Below, piece by piece: positions 1 through 13,190 of a stretch of 64,000 nucleotides of DNA. The translations under genes were made by a program, and so were the position numbers. Numbering within the stretch: position 1 is the first letter of the stretch; each line of letters begins with the position of its first letter. The stretch covers positions 35,606,909-35,670,908 of the forward strand of contig NC_091147.1 in assembly GCF_041381155.1 (NCBI RefSeq), given 5' to 3'. The notes beneath the pieces are model-generated. The model made no database searches and was not told where the DNA came from. It was given only the letters and a program-made list of their open reading frames with translations. This stretch comes from Argopecten irradians. Taxonomy: Eukaryota; Mollusca; Bivalvia; Pectinida; Pectinidae.

Positions 1-349
1 AACCCTATAAGATAATCCTCATTCATCATTTTGTGGCAGCAAATTAGCTTATCTGTGCCAGTATTAACTACAAGAATTAGACAAGAAATATACCATGGAT
101 GCAATATAAGTACAAAGGGTGAGAACTCCATAGCAGATACGTTTTCTTAATTTGCTTAAAGAGTATGTATACGAGACTTTTTCTCCTGCAGCTAGCTATG
201 TCGGAATGCAATTACATGTACCACATTATGCTTTGCTGAATTTCAGCATTGTTTGTCCATCAGTTAAATAATTCCCAGACGAAACATTAACTTGCAAGTT
301 CCAAGATGAAGAATATGTACAGTGGTCATGTATTCTAAGGTTAGCTGTA

Positions 350-381
350 TTTTTTTTTTTTTTTTTGGGGGGGGGGGGGGA
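350..381. repeat. Poly-T/poly-G tract
   Basis: About 17 T followed directly by about 14 G. Similar G-runs occur at 17236-17258 and 19611-19619. Length in an assembly is unreliable. Confidence 0.9.
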
Positions 382-531
382 TTCGGACTGTGTATTCTCT
401 ACGACTCCTGACGTGTAACGGATCTCCCTTTGATCTCTAGTAAACATATCAGTGGCTTAATTATCAAGACTTAATGATCTTGGAACAGCAAACAGATAAG
501 ACATATTTATGTTATAAAAGTGGTAGTTTCT

Positions 532-668
532 GGTCCTGCTTAGCGTTCTGCCGTTCAGTCTAAAGGGAGTGGGACGACTGGTTTGTCCAATGTCAGTATA
601 ATAATTAATCAACCGGCAAACCGGATGCCCAACTACTCTGAACGAAGAAACGCTAAGCAGGAGCAAAA
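532..668 (-). mobile_element. Inverted fragment of the 21136-21674 element
   Basis: GGGAGTGGGACGACTGGTTT and the flanking GTCAGTATAAT are the reverse complement of the middle of that element. GCTAAGCAGGAGC recurs at the other side. Confidence 0.6.
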
Positions 669-3600
669 ACGTTTATAATATGAAATTACATGCGTTCCTT
701 TTAAAAACGAGTATGGAATAATGTTTAAAATGCTGAAATAAGTAACAAGTAAAATTGCTACGAAGTAAGAATGAATGTGAGTTTTTAGGTGACAGTCTGT
801 CTGTTTTTTATACGAGCTAGACGCTCAACATTTTAAAAGTTTTGAAAATATATCATCTTGCTACAAAGACGAAAAGATATAGAAATCGATCAAAGTTTCT
901 ACATACAATCTTTTAATTTTTTTTTTTTTTTTTTACAAAATTTTATTATAATATTCATTTGTAAACAATGCAAATATGTTAATGAAATAATCATTACATT
1001 AATAAATATTTCAATCATGTATGGCAACATGAGACAATTTGCAGAATTTTGTTACTTCAAATATTTAGGGCAAAATAGACAAATATCAATAAATAAATCG
1101 TCGGACACCTTGACCACTTGTGTCATCATAAATAAATAACACAGTTTTGTCCCTATGGTTTCTGGCAATGTTGAATTATCAGTTCCATCCTAATTTACAT
1201 AACTATCATCGCCATCGTATGGAGTATCGAGTAGCATACCACTGCCAATAGTCAATGAATTATTGTAATAAATAGGACTTGCAATGGTTGAAAGGACTTT
1301 AAACGCCGACATATTGTACGATTTATATAGGTTATTAACTGCAGGGAGACCCCTGGATCGTAAGAAGATTACAACATCCGCACGCAACGTAATCTCAGGG
1401 AGATTTGCAGTGTGACAATATTTCTTTTACACTTGTACAGCAGGATATAATTCAGCTGATACAAATAACCTAGCAATAATCATACAGCGCGTTCCAATCA
1501 CGGACGTTCGTACCGTTGCATTCGCAGTATCTGTAATGGCCGAACCGGTAGATCCAAGATGGCGGACCCGATGTATTACATTTGTCATCGGAATTTTATT
1601 TTTGTTAAAAAGATGACGCAAAATATTCATATTCATTTAATTGATTTTTTATGTATTTCAATCCATTGCGAAACCTTTTAGGTGCTGTTTTTACTTCCTT
1701 AACGCTGCTAAGATAGCAAATAAATAGTTTTTGAAATCGAAGCGAATCTTTCACATTGGTGCCGCCATATTGGAAAATTCCAAACGCGTTACGTTAGGTG
1801 GTTATTAATTCAGTACAACTGGTACGAACTGTAAAGGGAACGTACGGATATTCTATCATCAAATAGCTAGACAGACCTTGAACTCCCTTACAAGGTCCGG
1901 GCAGCCGATTAATATACGTATATTTTAGTGTAAAGTCCTTAATGAACCCTGCCAAAAAAATGCTGTAAGAGATTGTTCGATTAAAAATATGCATAAACTA
2001 CTTGTCTTTGTCCAAAGATACAAAAAAAAAACAGACAATCACTTGTGTTAACATGGATGGGTTTTAAATCAAACGAATGTTCGCGGTAATGTGAATGTTT
2101 GTAACAGATTACATTGAATTATAAATACACGTACGAACTGTTGATGGCACCAGCTCATTCAACCCTGCAAACACACTTCGGCTCTTCCAAATCAAAGACT
2201 AGACCAGTCCATTTTGAAATTATGGGGGTGAATGAGTTAAAGTGTCATACATTAAGTCTGGTGATATTTCACATGAAGGAAAAATAACGCCTTCGGTGTC
2301 GAACGCCTCCACATAACCTTAACTTACGTGATATAATTTACAATCACCATATAAATTTGCATGCCATAAGGACTCGATTTGTGTAATTTTGTGAAGTCAT
2401 TGCGCTTAGCACCCCATCGACAAGAATAAAATCACGAAATCCATTAAATATTGCTATTCGATTGTTTTCTACAATTTTACATAATGCTAAAATCAAATTC
2501 AAATAGCACGTTTCCGTCTATATATGCGTTTTTCTTTATTCCTATATGGTATTTTTTACCAGAATTCGAACCACGTCATTTGCTTGTGAGTCTTTTTCTT
2601 TGAACTTTATCAAAGACAAGTATAGGGGTAAATCGTCTTAAACATCTTACACTATTATTCATTCGTGGACACTGTTGGAACTACTTTAAAGAAATGCAAT
2701 TTATGTGGATTAAACTGTTTCAAGTTAGGAGAAAACAGAAAACGAAAAAAACCCAAAATGTCAATTTTCAGAAATAATTATCTAGACTATTGTATCATTC
2801 TTCTTAACTATATGACTACAACCATTATCAATATAAAGCACACAAAATATTTTCGAAAACCTGATCGAGATACCTCGTCGAACTTTACTTTCGAATACAG
2901 TGTACATGTGTACATGAAATGCTCGTCGTGTTGAAACTTAGTTTTCGTTTTTTGATGAACGTGCGCGTGAATGCACGAACATAAAAGCAACGAATTTTGT
3001 TTTTAAATTTTTGTCACTTATATATTGTAACATCAACTGACCACGAATATTTCTATCCACGAAATTATACCAAAACTCCAGACCACAATAGAAAGTACAC
3101 ACACATATTTCATGTTAAACAGTAACATCAGTACACAATATTGAGATTTAACAAAATAACACCTACATGTTTTTCGGCCATGGTGTGATGTCTATCGCTG
3201 TAGAATCCGACAGAGGTTTTAGCCACAGGAGACAGTCGATACACAATGATCATGAGAGACACACAAGTACAAACTACCCTGTTATCTGAACGAAGCTGTC
3301 ACCCCAGTATCAGCTGTATAACTGCCAAATTCGACCTATTTTGAGCCCATGAGCAATACACATAAAACTGAAAACTTATACTTACATCGCAAATTGTAAT
3401 GACTGTAGAATTTGTGTTTACGCCGTCCCTATAACTTTTTGAGGATAGAAATTGAAAAGGACTCCACATTTATTTTCAAATAGCCCACCAGTTACGTAAA
3501 GGGATACAATGTATATCATTTTATCTGAGAAGGACACCATTTATGGAACACCCATGAGCAAAAGCCTGACGTATATCAAAATATTCACGGCCTAATACAC

Positions 3601-5649
3601 TCACTCAACAATGCATATAACGAATTCTGTCTAAAATCGAAAACTGCGTGTATACAATCCACCCCGAAAGTTACTGAAGTAAGTTTATATGTAGCAGATA
3701 CACAAATACTGTTTTATGTAAAACAGAACGAAATAGACATTCCTGGAGTCTGACACGCGTGCATCAATACCATTATATTCCAGTTGTCGGACAAGAAACC
3801 GATTGAAACCCTTGAGATCAAACAAAAGGCAATGTTGTCTCGTGGTCTATCGAGGATGCGACAGGAAATGTTATTGGTGAGCTGACATTAAACCACAATC
3901 CTCTGAAGGTACTAATCTAAAAATACTTAATACCACTGGGATTGATATATTCTTTATAAATGTCATTTTTAATATGACACGTGACATTTGTTAAGTTCAG
4001 CATCCCGAATGACCTTGGCCTAAATAGGGATCGCGAGATCAGGGGCATGCATGTTCAACACCAGGCTCCGATAAACCTGTATGAATAGTGGACCGTGTGT
4101 GTATAAGATAGACAGTCACACAAGAGAAATCGATTGTTATCTAATATACCTCAATATATACTATCCTAATCTAGGATAATGCAAAATTCACGTCAAAAAT
4201 ATGATGTCAAAATTACCGAATGGCCAGACTAATCGATGACAAATATTACTTAACCCTCGTCGTTCTAGGATCTCGAATAACTATTGCAACGAATTATCAA
4301 GACCCTGTGTCTTAGAACAATAGAGATTTTCACGTATCACAATGATTTTGCTATATGAAATACACGATGCTGTCGTCATTGTTTAAAACCACTTGACCTA
4401 ACGACTGTGGAAACTGATTCTCTTCGTCGATTGATGGACTAAAGCTTCGCCTGTTCAAGGACTTTGACCCAATGTAACAAATTGTCGTGTACGTGTGTGA
4501 GCGTCATCGGTATCGCAAAGCCCACACATAGTAATCACGTATAGCTATGTATGGAGTACTTTTACATCAATGATAAATAATATATAGGAGTATTCAGGTC
4601 TCATTGTATATTAGGTTATCGGGATTGTGTCATCGCGTCCGGGAATTGAAGACGGTTCAGACGAAGATCTAAGGTAGTAACATGTAGGGCCAAGAGGCTG
4701 GTTCATGTCTCTGGTTCTCTGGTATTTAAGTCTCAGTTTAAATTGACTACTAAAAGTAATTTTGATTTGAGTATTACAAAGTTCTCTCCCCAAACGCAAC
4801 ATCTCGGAGAAATTCGACATTTCCGAAGATTGCCGGAAATCTCCGGTTGAAGTTGCGATTGGTTATCCCCCCTGTGGTTGGTTGTGACGTCATTATTTTA
4901 TTTGCGAAACTCAAGACGTTTTCTCTGAAAAAGTATATATGACCTATGCTCAAAAACACACGATGTCACCCAAAATCAATATCTGGCGAAAATAAGACTC
5001 TGTAAATTATGCAGAATGCAGTTGTACGTGTCGCCATGACACTCACAACAGAACAATTTCGTGCTTTTATTAACTGACCTTGACCGTTGACTTTTCGTCT
5101 TGAAAAACATCCCGAATCTAGCACTTCGTTGCTGCATAATGACTCAATCACGACATCTCGGAGAAGTTGTGATTGACTATATTGACTGTGTCGATTGTCG
5201 CAGATGTTACCATGGCAACCGTGACCTTCAGGACTTGCAATTTTTAAAAGCCAACCGATTTGGAACATTTTCGACATTTCGTCGGACGAACCAGCGATTT
5301 CATCGATTAATTGTATCTGTCGATACCTTGCATTAGAAGACAGGAAATAGGCTAGCATTGGTTTAACATTTTTCGTTCACGTGTACATAGCTCATTAGCC
5401 GAAAGATGGCATCAAGCATTTGTAAGTCATCCACGAACTCGTGAGCAATGCCTGATAGTTAAATCAATGTATTACGCGCCCTTGTCCTACTTGTCGGAGA
5501 AAGTGGTCTTGGGACGATGCCATCAACAGTCCAACAGTCTGTTTGTAAACGCTGAAGCAACATTTCTGACAAGGATTCATGACCGCATACCGCTGTCGAC
5601 ACTTCAACATACAGGGATTTGAACAGACTTCGTGCATTATCTGCTGGCA
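669..5649. other. Intergenic, no gene seen
   Basis: AT-rich sequence with short chance ORFs only. The only identifiable item is the family B element at 2151-2240. Confidence 0.6.
2151..2240. mobile_element. Short (~90 bp) inverted-repeat element, family B
   Basis: Ends CTCATTCA..CCCTG and GGGGGTGAATGAG are inverted. The interior AAATCAAAGACTAGACCAGT is shared with copies near 36748, 39897 and elsewhere. Confidence 0.75.
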
Positions 5650-5740
5650 AGACCTATAGATATAGGTTCTACCAACTCCATTATGTAAAGAAATTCTCCC
5701 ACTGATATAGGTTCTACCAACTCCATTATGTAAAGAGCAG
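5650..5740. repeat. Direct duplication of ~33 bp
   Basis: GATATAGGTTCTACCAACTC followed by CATTATGTAAAGA occurs twice, about 49 bp apart. Confidence 0.85.
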
Positions 5741-6079
5741 ACGGTGTAACATGTCCACGGGACAGATTTGAAATATGATGTCTGATTGTCAGTCGATCCT
5801 ACGGCGCAGTGGTCTAATTGTGTCAATAAACACACAATCAACAATGAAATTGATCATATGAGCGTGGAGGCGTATAATATAATACAATGGAAAATAAACA
5901 AATCACGAATTACCGTAGTTTTCATAGGATGCTCTCAGTACGTTGCACACACAATTTTAATTGAAAATTGTTTTGCCGTGCGGGTAAAATTTTACACATG
6001 ATTTAAAAACTATGAAACGGCCAGATGAGCTATAAAAATACAATTCGTGTAATTTCAATACATTTTCAACAAAGACAAA

Positions 6080-6451
6080 ATGCCAGAAACGTTGCCATCC
6101 ATCGGCCGGACATATTTCCAACTGCGACACTCAACTAGAAATTGTCTGACCGTCGATAAGAGAGCTATGTCTAACGGCGATAAACGGTCAGAAATCGTGT
6201 GTTCGTCGGCCAGAGCTATCTCCGACGACGTCAAATGCATAAAGTCAAAAGCCGACGCTGCCCAGATCGCTGTGACGACTAAAGCTACATTATGTCTGAT
6301 AACAAAATTCGTCGCTGATTGCCGACCAGTGCTACTGATGACTGCGACGATCAACACTCAAACATCGTTTGCTCGGCGACTATACACTAATTGTTTCTCG
6401 TTGAAAAAAAAACAAAACAAAAAAACATCTCTCTTACGTCGTATCAACTAG
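6080..6451 (+). CDS. Unrecognised 123-codon ORF behind a TATA-like box
   Basis: ATG (ACAAAATGCC context) lies 49 bp after TATAAAAAT (6031-6039). The predicted product is basic, with a lysine-rich end (KKKQNKKTSLLRR), no signal peptide and no membrane segment. The opposite strand is also open for 100 codons and the region contains CGACG/CGTCG motifs in both orientations, so it may be repeat-derived. No family recognised. Confidence 0.15.
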   Translation: MPETLPSIGRTYFQLRHSTRNCLTVDKRAMSNGDKRSEIVCSSARAISDDVKCIKSKADAAQIAVTTKATLCLITKFVADCRPVLLMTATINTQTSFARRLYTNCFSLKKKQNKKTSLLRRIN

Positions 6452-7354
6452 TTTGATACAGCCTTCGAAATATATTTTATTACAAGCTTAAGTAATTAAA
6501 CATTGCCCATAAACCACACGTTTACACAACACGATTATCTCCCTTTGTAAAATATCGCGCCTGTCTCACCCACACAGATATGGTAATTTCTTCTGCAGCT
6601 CAAACATTCATAGAATATACACAAAGATGTGGCAGTAAATCCAACATTACGAGACAAATATTTATGAATCGAGACAGACGATATGCATATAATGTTATAT
6701 TATCTACTTATATGAAAACACTGAATATTTAGGAAACAGTATATCAAGAGATATTGATTCATCTGATATTTATTATTTTTTGTCATTTTAAAAATGTATG
6801 AAATATGGTTTACTGATACAGTGATACATTGTTTTAGATATATTAGTACAAGATATATGTTTCTTTTAACACTACCAGCAAAAATCGGAAATATATTATT
6901 GAAAATATATCATTAATCTACATTTAAAAAATTACTGAAACATATAAATTATGGCTAGCATTCTATTGGTTAAATATTCGAGTCACTTTCTGATATAAGA
7001 ACAATTAAAGAATATATTAAAATACCATATGTTTATTTCATCAATTCAGTCTCTATCAGTGTTTTTTCTCTCTTTGTTTGAGAGTGTATCAGATATTTAC
7101 AGAGTGAAACGAAGGGAAGTAACTCTGAAATAGGTCAGAACACACGAAATCACAATGCACACATTTTGTATACATGCATAATACATGTGTTTATTTTAGA
7201 GATGAATGTTAATTTTACTGAGTATTTTGATAAGCTACCCAGTTTTTATCACAGACATTTGATTTTTTTTAAATGTAGCCTATACAGATATTAGACTACT
7301 ATATAGTGTTCGGTACATGTACCTTACTAATTAACGAAAGACCCACGCATACAA

Positions 7355-7525
7355 TGTAGACTATTTAAATACATGGTTTAAATAGTATCACATTTGTAAT
7401 ACAATGTTTAAATACAATGTAGAATATTTGAATACATTGTTTGAATAGTATCACATGTTTATATACAATGTTGAATATTTGAATACATTGTTTACAAGTA
7501 TCATATTTGTAATACATATTATAAT
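7355..7525. repeat. Diverged ~80-bp duplication
   Basis: AATATTTGAATACATTGTTT and AGTATCACAT recur two to three times in AT-rich sequence. Confidence 0.6.
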
Positions 7526-7797
7526 ATCATATGACATCTATATTGATGCAGAAATGACCATCTACACTTTACGTAGAATGTGTAATTGTAATTATAAATA
7601 ATTGAATGTGTATTCGACTGGTAGTCACAACTGGCATAAACTACATGTACAGCATATCACATGTGCAGTACCATACACAAAAGCGAAGTGAACTATATAC
7701 ATCTAGAATTGTAGAAACATGTATACATATACTTATTACATATTGTAGCCCTTGGGTCCATGTTAGGTTCAATTTGGGTCTCGCTACTGTTGTAACA

Positions 7798-7838
7798 GGA
7801 AAGATATTTCACTTCTGACTAAGTGAAATATCTTTTCC
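7798..7838. repeat. 17-bp hairpin
   Basis: GGAAAGATATTTCACTT and AAGTGAAATATCTTTTCC face each other across a 6-base loop (one extra T). Confidence 0.8.
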
Positions 7839-8318
7839 GCTTTGATAGTAGCTGGGGTAGGGCCTGGACAATAAAAAGTACCCCTTCACTGATACATTGC
7901 AACATATTGTGATACCTATTAAAGTAAACTAACATTTCTTTTAAATAATAGGCATTCCCCTGGGCTGGGGTATGATCAATACACACATACAGGTATGTAG
8001 GATGGTGTACGGTAGGGGTTACCGTAGGGTGAGTAAGCTAAATACGATCATCTGGACCCGGGGGCAAAACAGCTAAATACACACTTTTATATACAGTATA
8101 CACAGCAAATTAACATAAAATTGTAAACACTTCGCAAGCTTGTCATGCACTCGTCAAACACCGTCCCTAAATAACTCGATTTGTGAATAAAGTAAGAAGA
8201 GAACTTAAAATGAAATGACGCGGGTTACGGCTGTTAAATCTAATACGGATACACCGAACCATACGTACACAGGCATATGAACAAAGGCGAACCACCATTA
8301 CTGAAAAGCGTTTCTTAC

Positions 8319-8383
8319 CGTTTTCGTGATGAAGAGGGCTTCGTTGTCAATTCCCCATCGTGAAGGGCAAAGTTTTATATACC
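8319..8383 (-). promoter_or_regulatory. Possible divergent TATA promoter with 5' UTR exon
   Basis: The - strand reads GGTATATAAAACT (8383-8371), followed by a possible donor AACG/GTAAGA at 8318. It faces away from the 8524 TATA box. No downstream exon identified. Confidence 0.2.
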
Positions 8384-8523
8384 ATGCACTAGTCGGTAAG
8401 GCTGTGCCAAACCAGTACACTCCATTTGACAGCGAACAGCTGATTTAGATGAGACTCACTAGGTCAAATTACGATATACTGGCAAGGTCACGTGGTAGCT
8501 TTGTTTACATCACAGGGCTCTGC

Positions 8524-8630
8524 TATAAATAGATTTATGACGTACACGATATCTATCGATCGAGATTGTCCTTTTGTATAACTGTACGGTGTGTCCAATA
8601 TCTGAGCAAAAATGGAAGGATTTGTATATT
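8524..8630 (+). promoter_or_regulatory. Possible TATA promoter and short first coding exon
   Basis: TATAAATAG at 8524, then ATG at 8612 (AAAAATGG context) opening MEGFVY and reaching a strong donor ATT/GTGAGT at 8631. No downstream exon was found before RHBDD1. May be chance in AT-rich DNA. Confidence 0.25.
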
Positions 8631-8639
8631 GTGAGTATG

Positions 8640-9540
8640 TAAGCGATATATAGTAGAATTCATATTGAATAATATTTACAATTTATTGGATCAAATGTAG
8701 CTCTAGGAAAAAAAAAGATAAATAAAACATAAAAAAATAAGATAAAAAATATATATATTAGTTATTAATACTACAACAACGTTTAAAAAACATATTTACC
8801 TATTACTTAAAGATACGTTTTAATTTCATAGACAATAAATAGATATATCTTAAAACTGAAAATTTGCAGGTTAAAACATTCGCGTTTACTTCATGGACAA
8901 AGTTAGACCAGAAATATATATAATATGTATATATGTTTCTGGTTAGACGTGTACGTTACTTACATGTGTACTTGGTTAAGATAAAAAAAAAATTCTTTCA
9001 AATGGTGAAATGAAGGCCGATAAACAGGGTTATAGCACATATGCAACTTTATGGAGGAAAAAAATACATATTTTTTAATTTTGATCTCAGTCGATTTTTA
9101 AAACTTGCATTATCAGCTTTAAATCACATATATTCTAACAAAAAAGACGGAACTGTAGGCTAATGATCTTTTGATTTCCTACTGTAATTATACACGTTAC
9201 AATGCAAAAGGAATTAGCATTTATTTTAATTAGACCTACATACATACGATATAACTGAACAGTGAACCAATTAACGAAGTAAAAATTCCTAAGTGCAATA
9301 CACAACGAGATTATACATATGTGTTACCTCTTGGCAAATTTCCAATTTACCTACATAATGTAGCTAATTAAACGTATATGACGTATTTGATTATTATATA
9401 TACATACATTTTGTATACAAGCCTACTGTATTTGATATTGCCTCAATCGCAACCATATAATGATGGAAACATCTGGATCACAATTAACTTATATACATGT
9501 ATGTATATCAAGTGGTTGTTATTATTCCTTAGGACCACGG
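8640..9540. other. Intergenic AT-rich, nothing recognised
   Basis: Long A/T tracts and TATATA runs, no coding signal. Confidence 0.6.
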
Positions 9541-9543
9541 TAT

Positions 9544-9773
9544 CCTCGGTACTCCAGGGGTTAATATCACTGACGTAATATCCATCCCTGGACTATCGAG
9601 CTCATAGTTAAACTTCAAGCCAACAAAGTCATTCACAGTCAACCTTATTCAATAGTCCTCTGATATACACCAAAGAATTATATTATCTGTGCCTTTTATT
9701 GCCTCTAGATTTACCGTGAGATAGTCCAGGGGTGGATATAACGTCAGTGATAGTAACCCCTGGAGTATCGAGG
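9544..9773. mobile_element. MITE, CCAGGGGTTACTATCACTGA family
   Basis: Terminal inverted repeats of about 55-60 bp: left CCTCGGTACTCCAGGGGTTA, right GATAGTAACCCCTGGAGTAT followed by CGAGG. Non-coding interior. Confidence 0.85.
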
Positions 9774-9971
9774 TACCCTGGAGTACCGCGGTAGCTGATT
9801 CAAAACGAAATTCTCGATCCCTGTCTACAAGTTGTTTTTATGCTAATATTAACGGTTTGTGCTGTATTTTTTAAGCAGGACTGCTAGCATTCGCATTAAT
9901 TCCATCTGTCAGTGTTTAAATTTTATGTTAAGAACATGTATACATAATGACATACACGCTTAAAGCATTGA

Positions 9972-10421
9972 AACAAAACAACTCTAGATAGATCTCGTCA
10001 CAACAAATACAACTATAGACAGATCTCGTCATAACAAAACAACTCCACATAGATCTCGTCACAACAAAACAACTCCAGATAGATCTCTCAATCAAAACAA
10101 CTCCACAATGAACAACAAAACAACTACTAGATAGATCTCGTCACAACAAAACCACTCCAGATAGATCTCGTCACAACAAAACAACTCCAGATAGATCTCG
10201 TCACAACAAAACAACTCCAGATAGATTTCGTCACAACAAAACAACTCCAGATATAGATCTCGTAACAACAAAACAACTCTAGATAGATCTCGTCACAACA
10301 AAAACAACTCTCAACAAGATAGATCTCGTCACAAAAAAACAGTTGTAGACAGATCTCGTCACAACAAAACAATCTAAGTCAGATCTCTTCACAACAAATC
10401 AACTCTAGATACATCTCGTCT
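9972..10421. repeat. 30-bp minisatellite, about 15 copies
   Basis: The unit is AACTCCAGATAGATCTCGTC plus ACAACAAAAC, with a degraded stretch near 10085-10125. Intergenic. Confidence 0.92.
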
Positions 10422-10866
10422 CCATACCTTCGCTTTACATATATGCGTGTTCATTACAAATTACGTTCAGAGGTTTATCATATCTTCTTTTATATACATT
10501 AAGCTATTAAAAAGTAGTGTGGTAATATGTTATCTTTTGTAAAAAAAAAGTAATATGATAGCATATATCCGTCATTGGCTTTATACTTATGTATATACAT
10601 TGCAGTTAAAATTCAATAAAGGTGTATTTTTATCTCTGAAATACGTGTGCTCAATGAGTATTACAAAAGAAGATGTAGATCTACACGGAGGTCAGAAAAT
10701 GGGTCAACTCGAGTCTGTGTTACGATGTAAAGGAATATCTGAAAGGTTCATAACAAACTCAATGCATGTATATTATATAATCGCTATGGAAGACATACAA
10801 TTGCAGCATACTGTGTACCATATACTTGCAATGGTCACTTGTAACTGGCTGACCACTGTACTCGCA

Positions 10867-11234
10867 GCCTCGATACTGCAGGGGTTACGATCACATACGA
10901 TCTCTACACCCCTGGACTCATCCTCGATACTCCAGGGGTTCCGATCACTTACGATCTCTACACCCCTGGACAATCTCATAGTAAAACTGGAGACAACAGA
11001 ACAGAACAGGTAATTTAGTCCTTTGATGTACATCAAAAGAGCCGTATAACGGTACACTGTGGTTGACTGTGTGGCTTTGAAGCTGGGCATCGCTCTCTCT
11101 GTAGTCTTCAAAGGAATTCTTTATAGGCTTGTGATTGGTCAGATATTTTCTTCTGAACTGCCTTCTGTTTTACTATGAGATAGTCCAGGGGTGGACATAT
11201 AACGTCAGTTATGGTAACCCCTGGAGTATCGAGG
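10867..11234. mobile_element. MITE, same family, with doubled left end
   Basis: Two left termini in tandem (10867-10920 and 10922-10990) face one right terminus (11172-11234). This accounts for the reading frames seen in both directions. Confidence 0.8.
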
Positions 11235-12644
11235 ATGCTGTATTCGAAGACACAACACACTTTTTAAACAGAAAGCTAACCAGTGTATACGTATTTGTGT
11301 AAGATGGCTAGATGAAACTTGGGGTACTAAAATGTATAAGAACGTCATAACTAAAATTCGATCACATTACGGACCTCCCCTAAATAACATAGCATAAGAC
11401 TATTTATATATCTGCCTACGTATACGACTTATGATTATCAAATGCTTGTAAATGTACAAATTGTAAGAGTTAAAATCTGACATGAACTTCGAAATCAGAA
11501 CCCAATGATTAAAGTGGTTAATCAATACAAGAATACAAACCTGTCGTGTCGCACATCCGACATTTTTCTTTGTGTAGCCGCCATTTTATTCATTTATTGC
11601 AATCAGTGGTCAGATATGCTTCTTTATAGTTTAAACTACTTCAACCTTGGTTAGTCAAGCGATCGAAGTTTAAACATAGTGGCTTGGCTATGTGTGGTTT
11701 ACAAGCGGTTCTTTCATTGGAATTTAATTTAGTATTATAAATAGGAATTCTGTGTTGATACATGTATTCCGAATCTAATCAATTTGCCCGATATCGATTT
11801 GTAATTTTGAAAGACTTTAAAATAGTTTCTCAAGTCTACTCCAGCAATTTTTACTAGGAATCTCAATATTTAACATTATACACGTATTTTGGTTTTCTGG
11901 ACTGTAAACTGTAAATTATCAAATTGTTTATAATTGTTTTTATCTTCTTGTGATAGTGAAATACTGCTTTACTAAACTACTATAATTCCACTTCTCTAAA
12001 GAAAGCATCAAACCCCTGTGCACGTACAAATGTAAACACAGTGCGTCGATGGTTTACCACAAAAGTTCAGCACGTTCGAACCGTAGTGTTATTACATTTA
12101 GTTGAGTACCTTAAACTTTGAAAAATAACAAACTTGAAAAATAACATTTCTTTTCATTACGATTTCAAAATTATCAAACTGGTTTTATATTACATTAAGA
12201 AATTCAAGGCAGTTTCAGTTAAAGTAAATTTGTATGTACATTAATTACACAAAGTTTTATGTTAAATATGAACTTTGATTTACTTGAGAAGACTTTATAC
12301 AAAGAGTAGAATAGAAAAAAACCCGAACTGTTGTACATTTAACAAAGGACACTCGACTGATCTTCGACGACAAGTGCTCACTTGCAAAGTTTAAAAGAAT
12401 AAAATTAGCATATTTTATTCACAATAAAAATGTCGAATTTTGTGTTTTGTGTATACGAGTGGTTGTCGGGTTTATGTACAGCTATCAGGTTAATTTCTTC
12501 AGGGTAAAGACTATAACCCGTATTTGATTATGTAATACTTTTAAAACATGCTATAGACTATTACATTCAAAGCCAATGTCACGTGTATTATAAAAGCATT
12601 GTAGCTTAAAAAAGCTCAATTTGAAAATGACAATAATTGGAATG

Positions 12645-12785
12645 TTTCCCCATGATGTGCCAGGTTCTTTTGGTAGAGGATAGCAAGAGTACCCAGATAA
12701 AACCATCGACCAGCAACCCAGAGGTGGAGAGCTTGTGGTAATATGTCGGGACACCTGAACCACTCGGTCACCGCGGCCCCTAATT
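12645..12785 (-). mobile_element. tRNA-derived SINE-like copy
   Basis: The - strand begins GCCGCGGTGACCGAGTGGTT, an A-box like a Ser/Leu tRNA, and continues CTCCACCTCTGGGTTGCTGG where a B-box should be. It ends in the GGTACTCTTG..CCTCTACC part seen in other copies. The B-box is decayed. Confidence 0.55.
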
Positions 12786-13078
12786 GATAAATATGGATAT
12801 ACAATGTAGCTTAAGACCTGTGTTACATTCGTTGTATTAATTAAATAGGCCTGATATATCTATCTAATTTTACAAGTACTCAATGCATGCCCTAGTTTCG
12901 TTTGTAAAACACTGAAAACAACACCGGAAGTACGATTAGGATTCACATGATTTCGTGAATCAGACAGAAGATCAAAGGTCATGGGGCTAAGATGTTGCAT
13001 CATATACAACTGGCTGAATGACCCATGGTGACCGAGCATCCCATGGTACAACCCTAGACTACTCATAGACCGAGGCAT

Positions 13079-13190
13079 CCTCGATACTCCAGGGGTTCCG
13101 ATCACTTACTATCTCTACACCCCTAGACTATCTCATAGTAAAACTGGAAGCAACATAAAAGGTAATTTAGTCCTTTGATATACACCGAAA
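13079..13190. mobile_element. MITE, same family, left end only
   Basis: Left terminus CCTCGATACTCCAGGGGTTC with the adjoining GTAAAACTGGAAGC. No right end follows, so the copy is truncated. Confidence 0.7.

Noticed and set aside
5464-5844. 126-codon ORF on the - strand
   Set aside because: It spans a direct duplication (IS.RISLHNGVGRTY repeated), has no recognised domain, and other frames are also open.
10555-11111. ORFs of 152 (+) and 112 (-) codons
   Set aside because: Both run through the inverted ends of a MITE, which explains openness on both strands.
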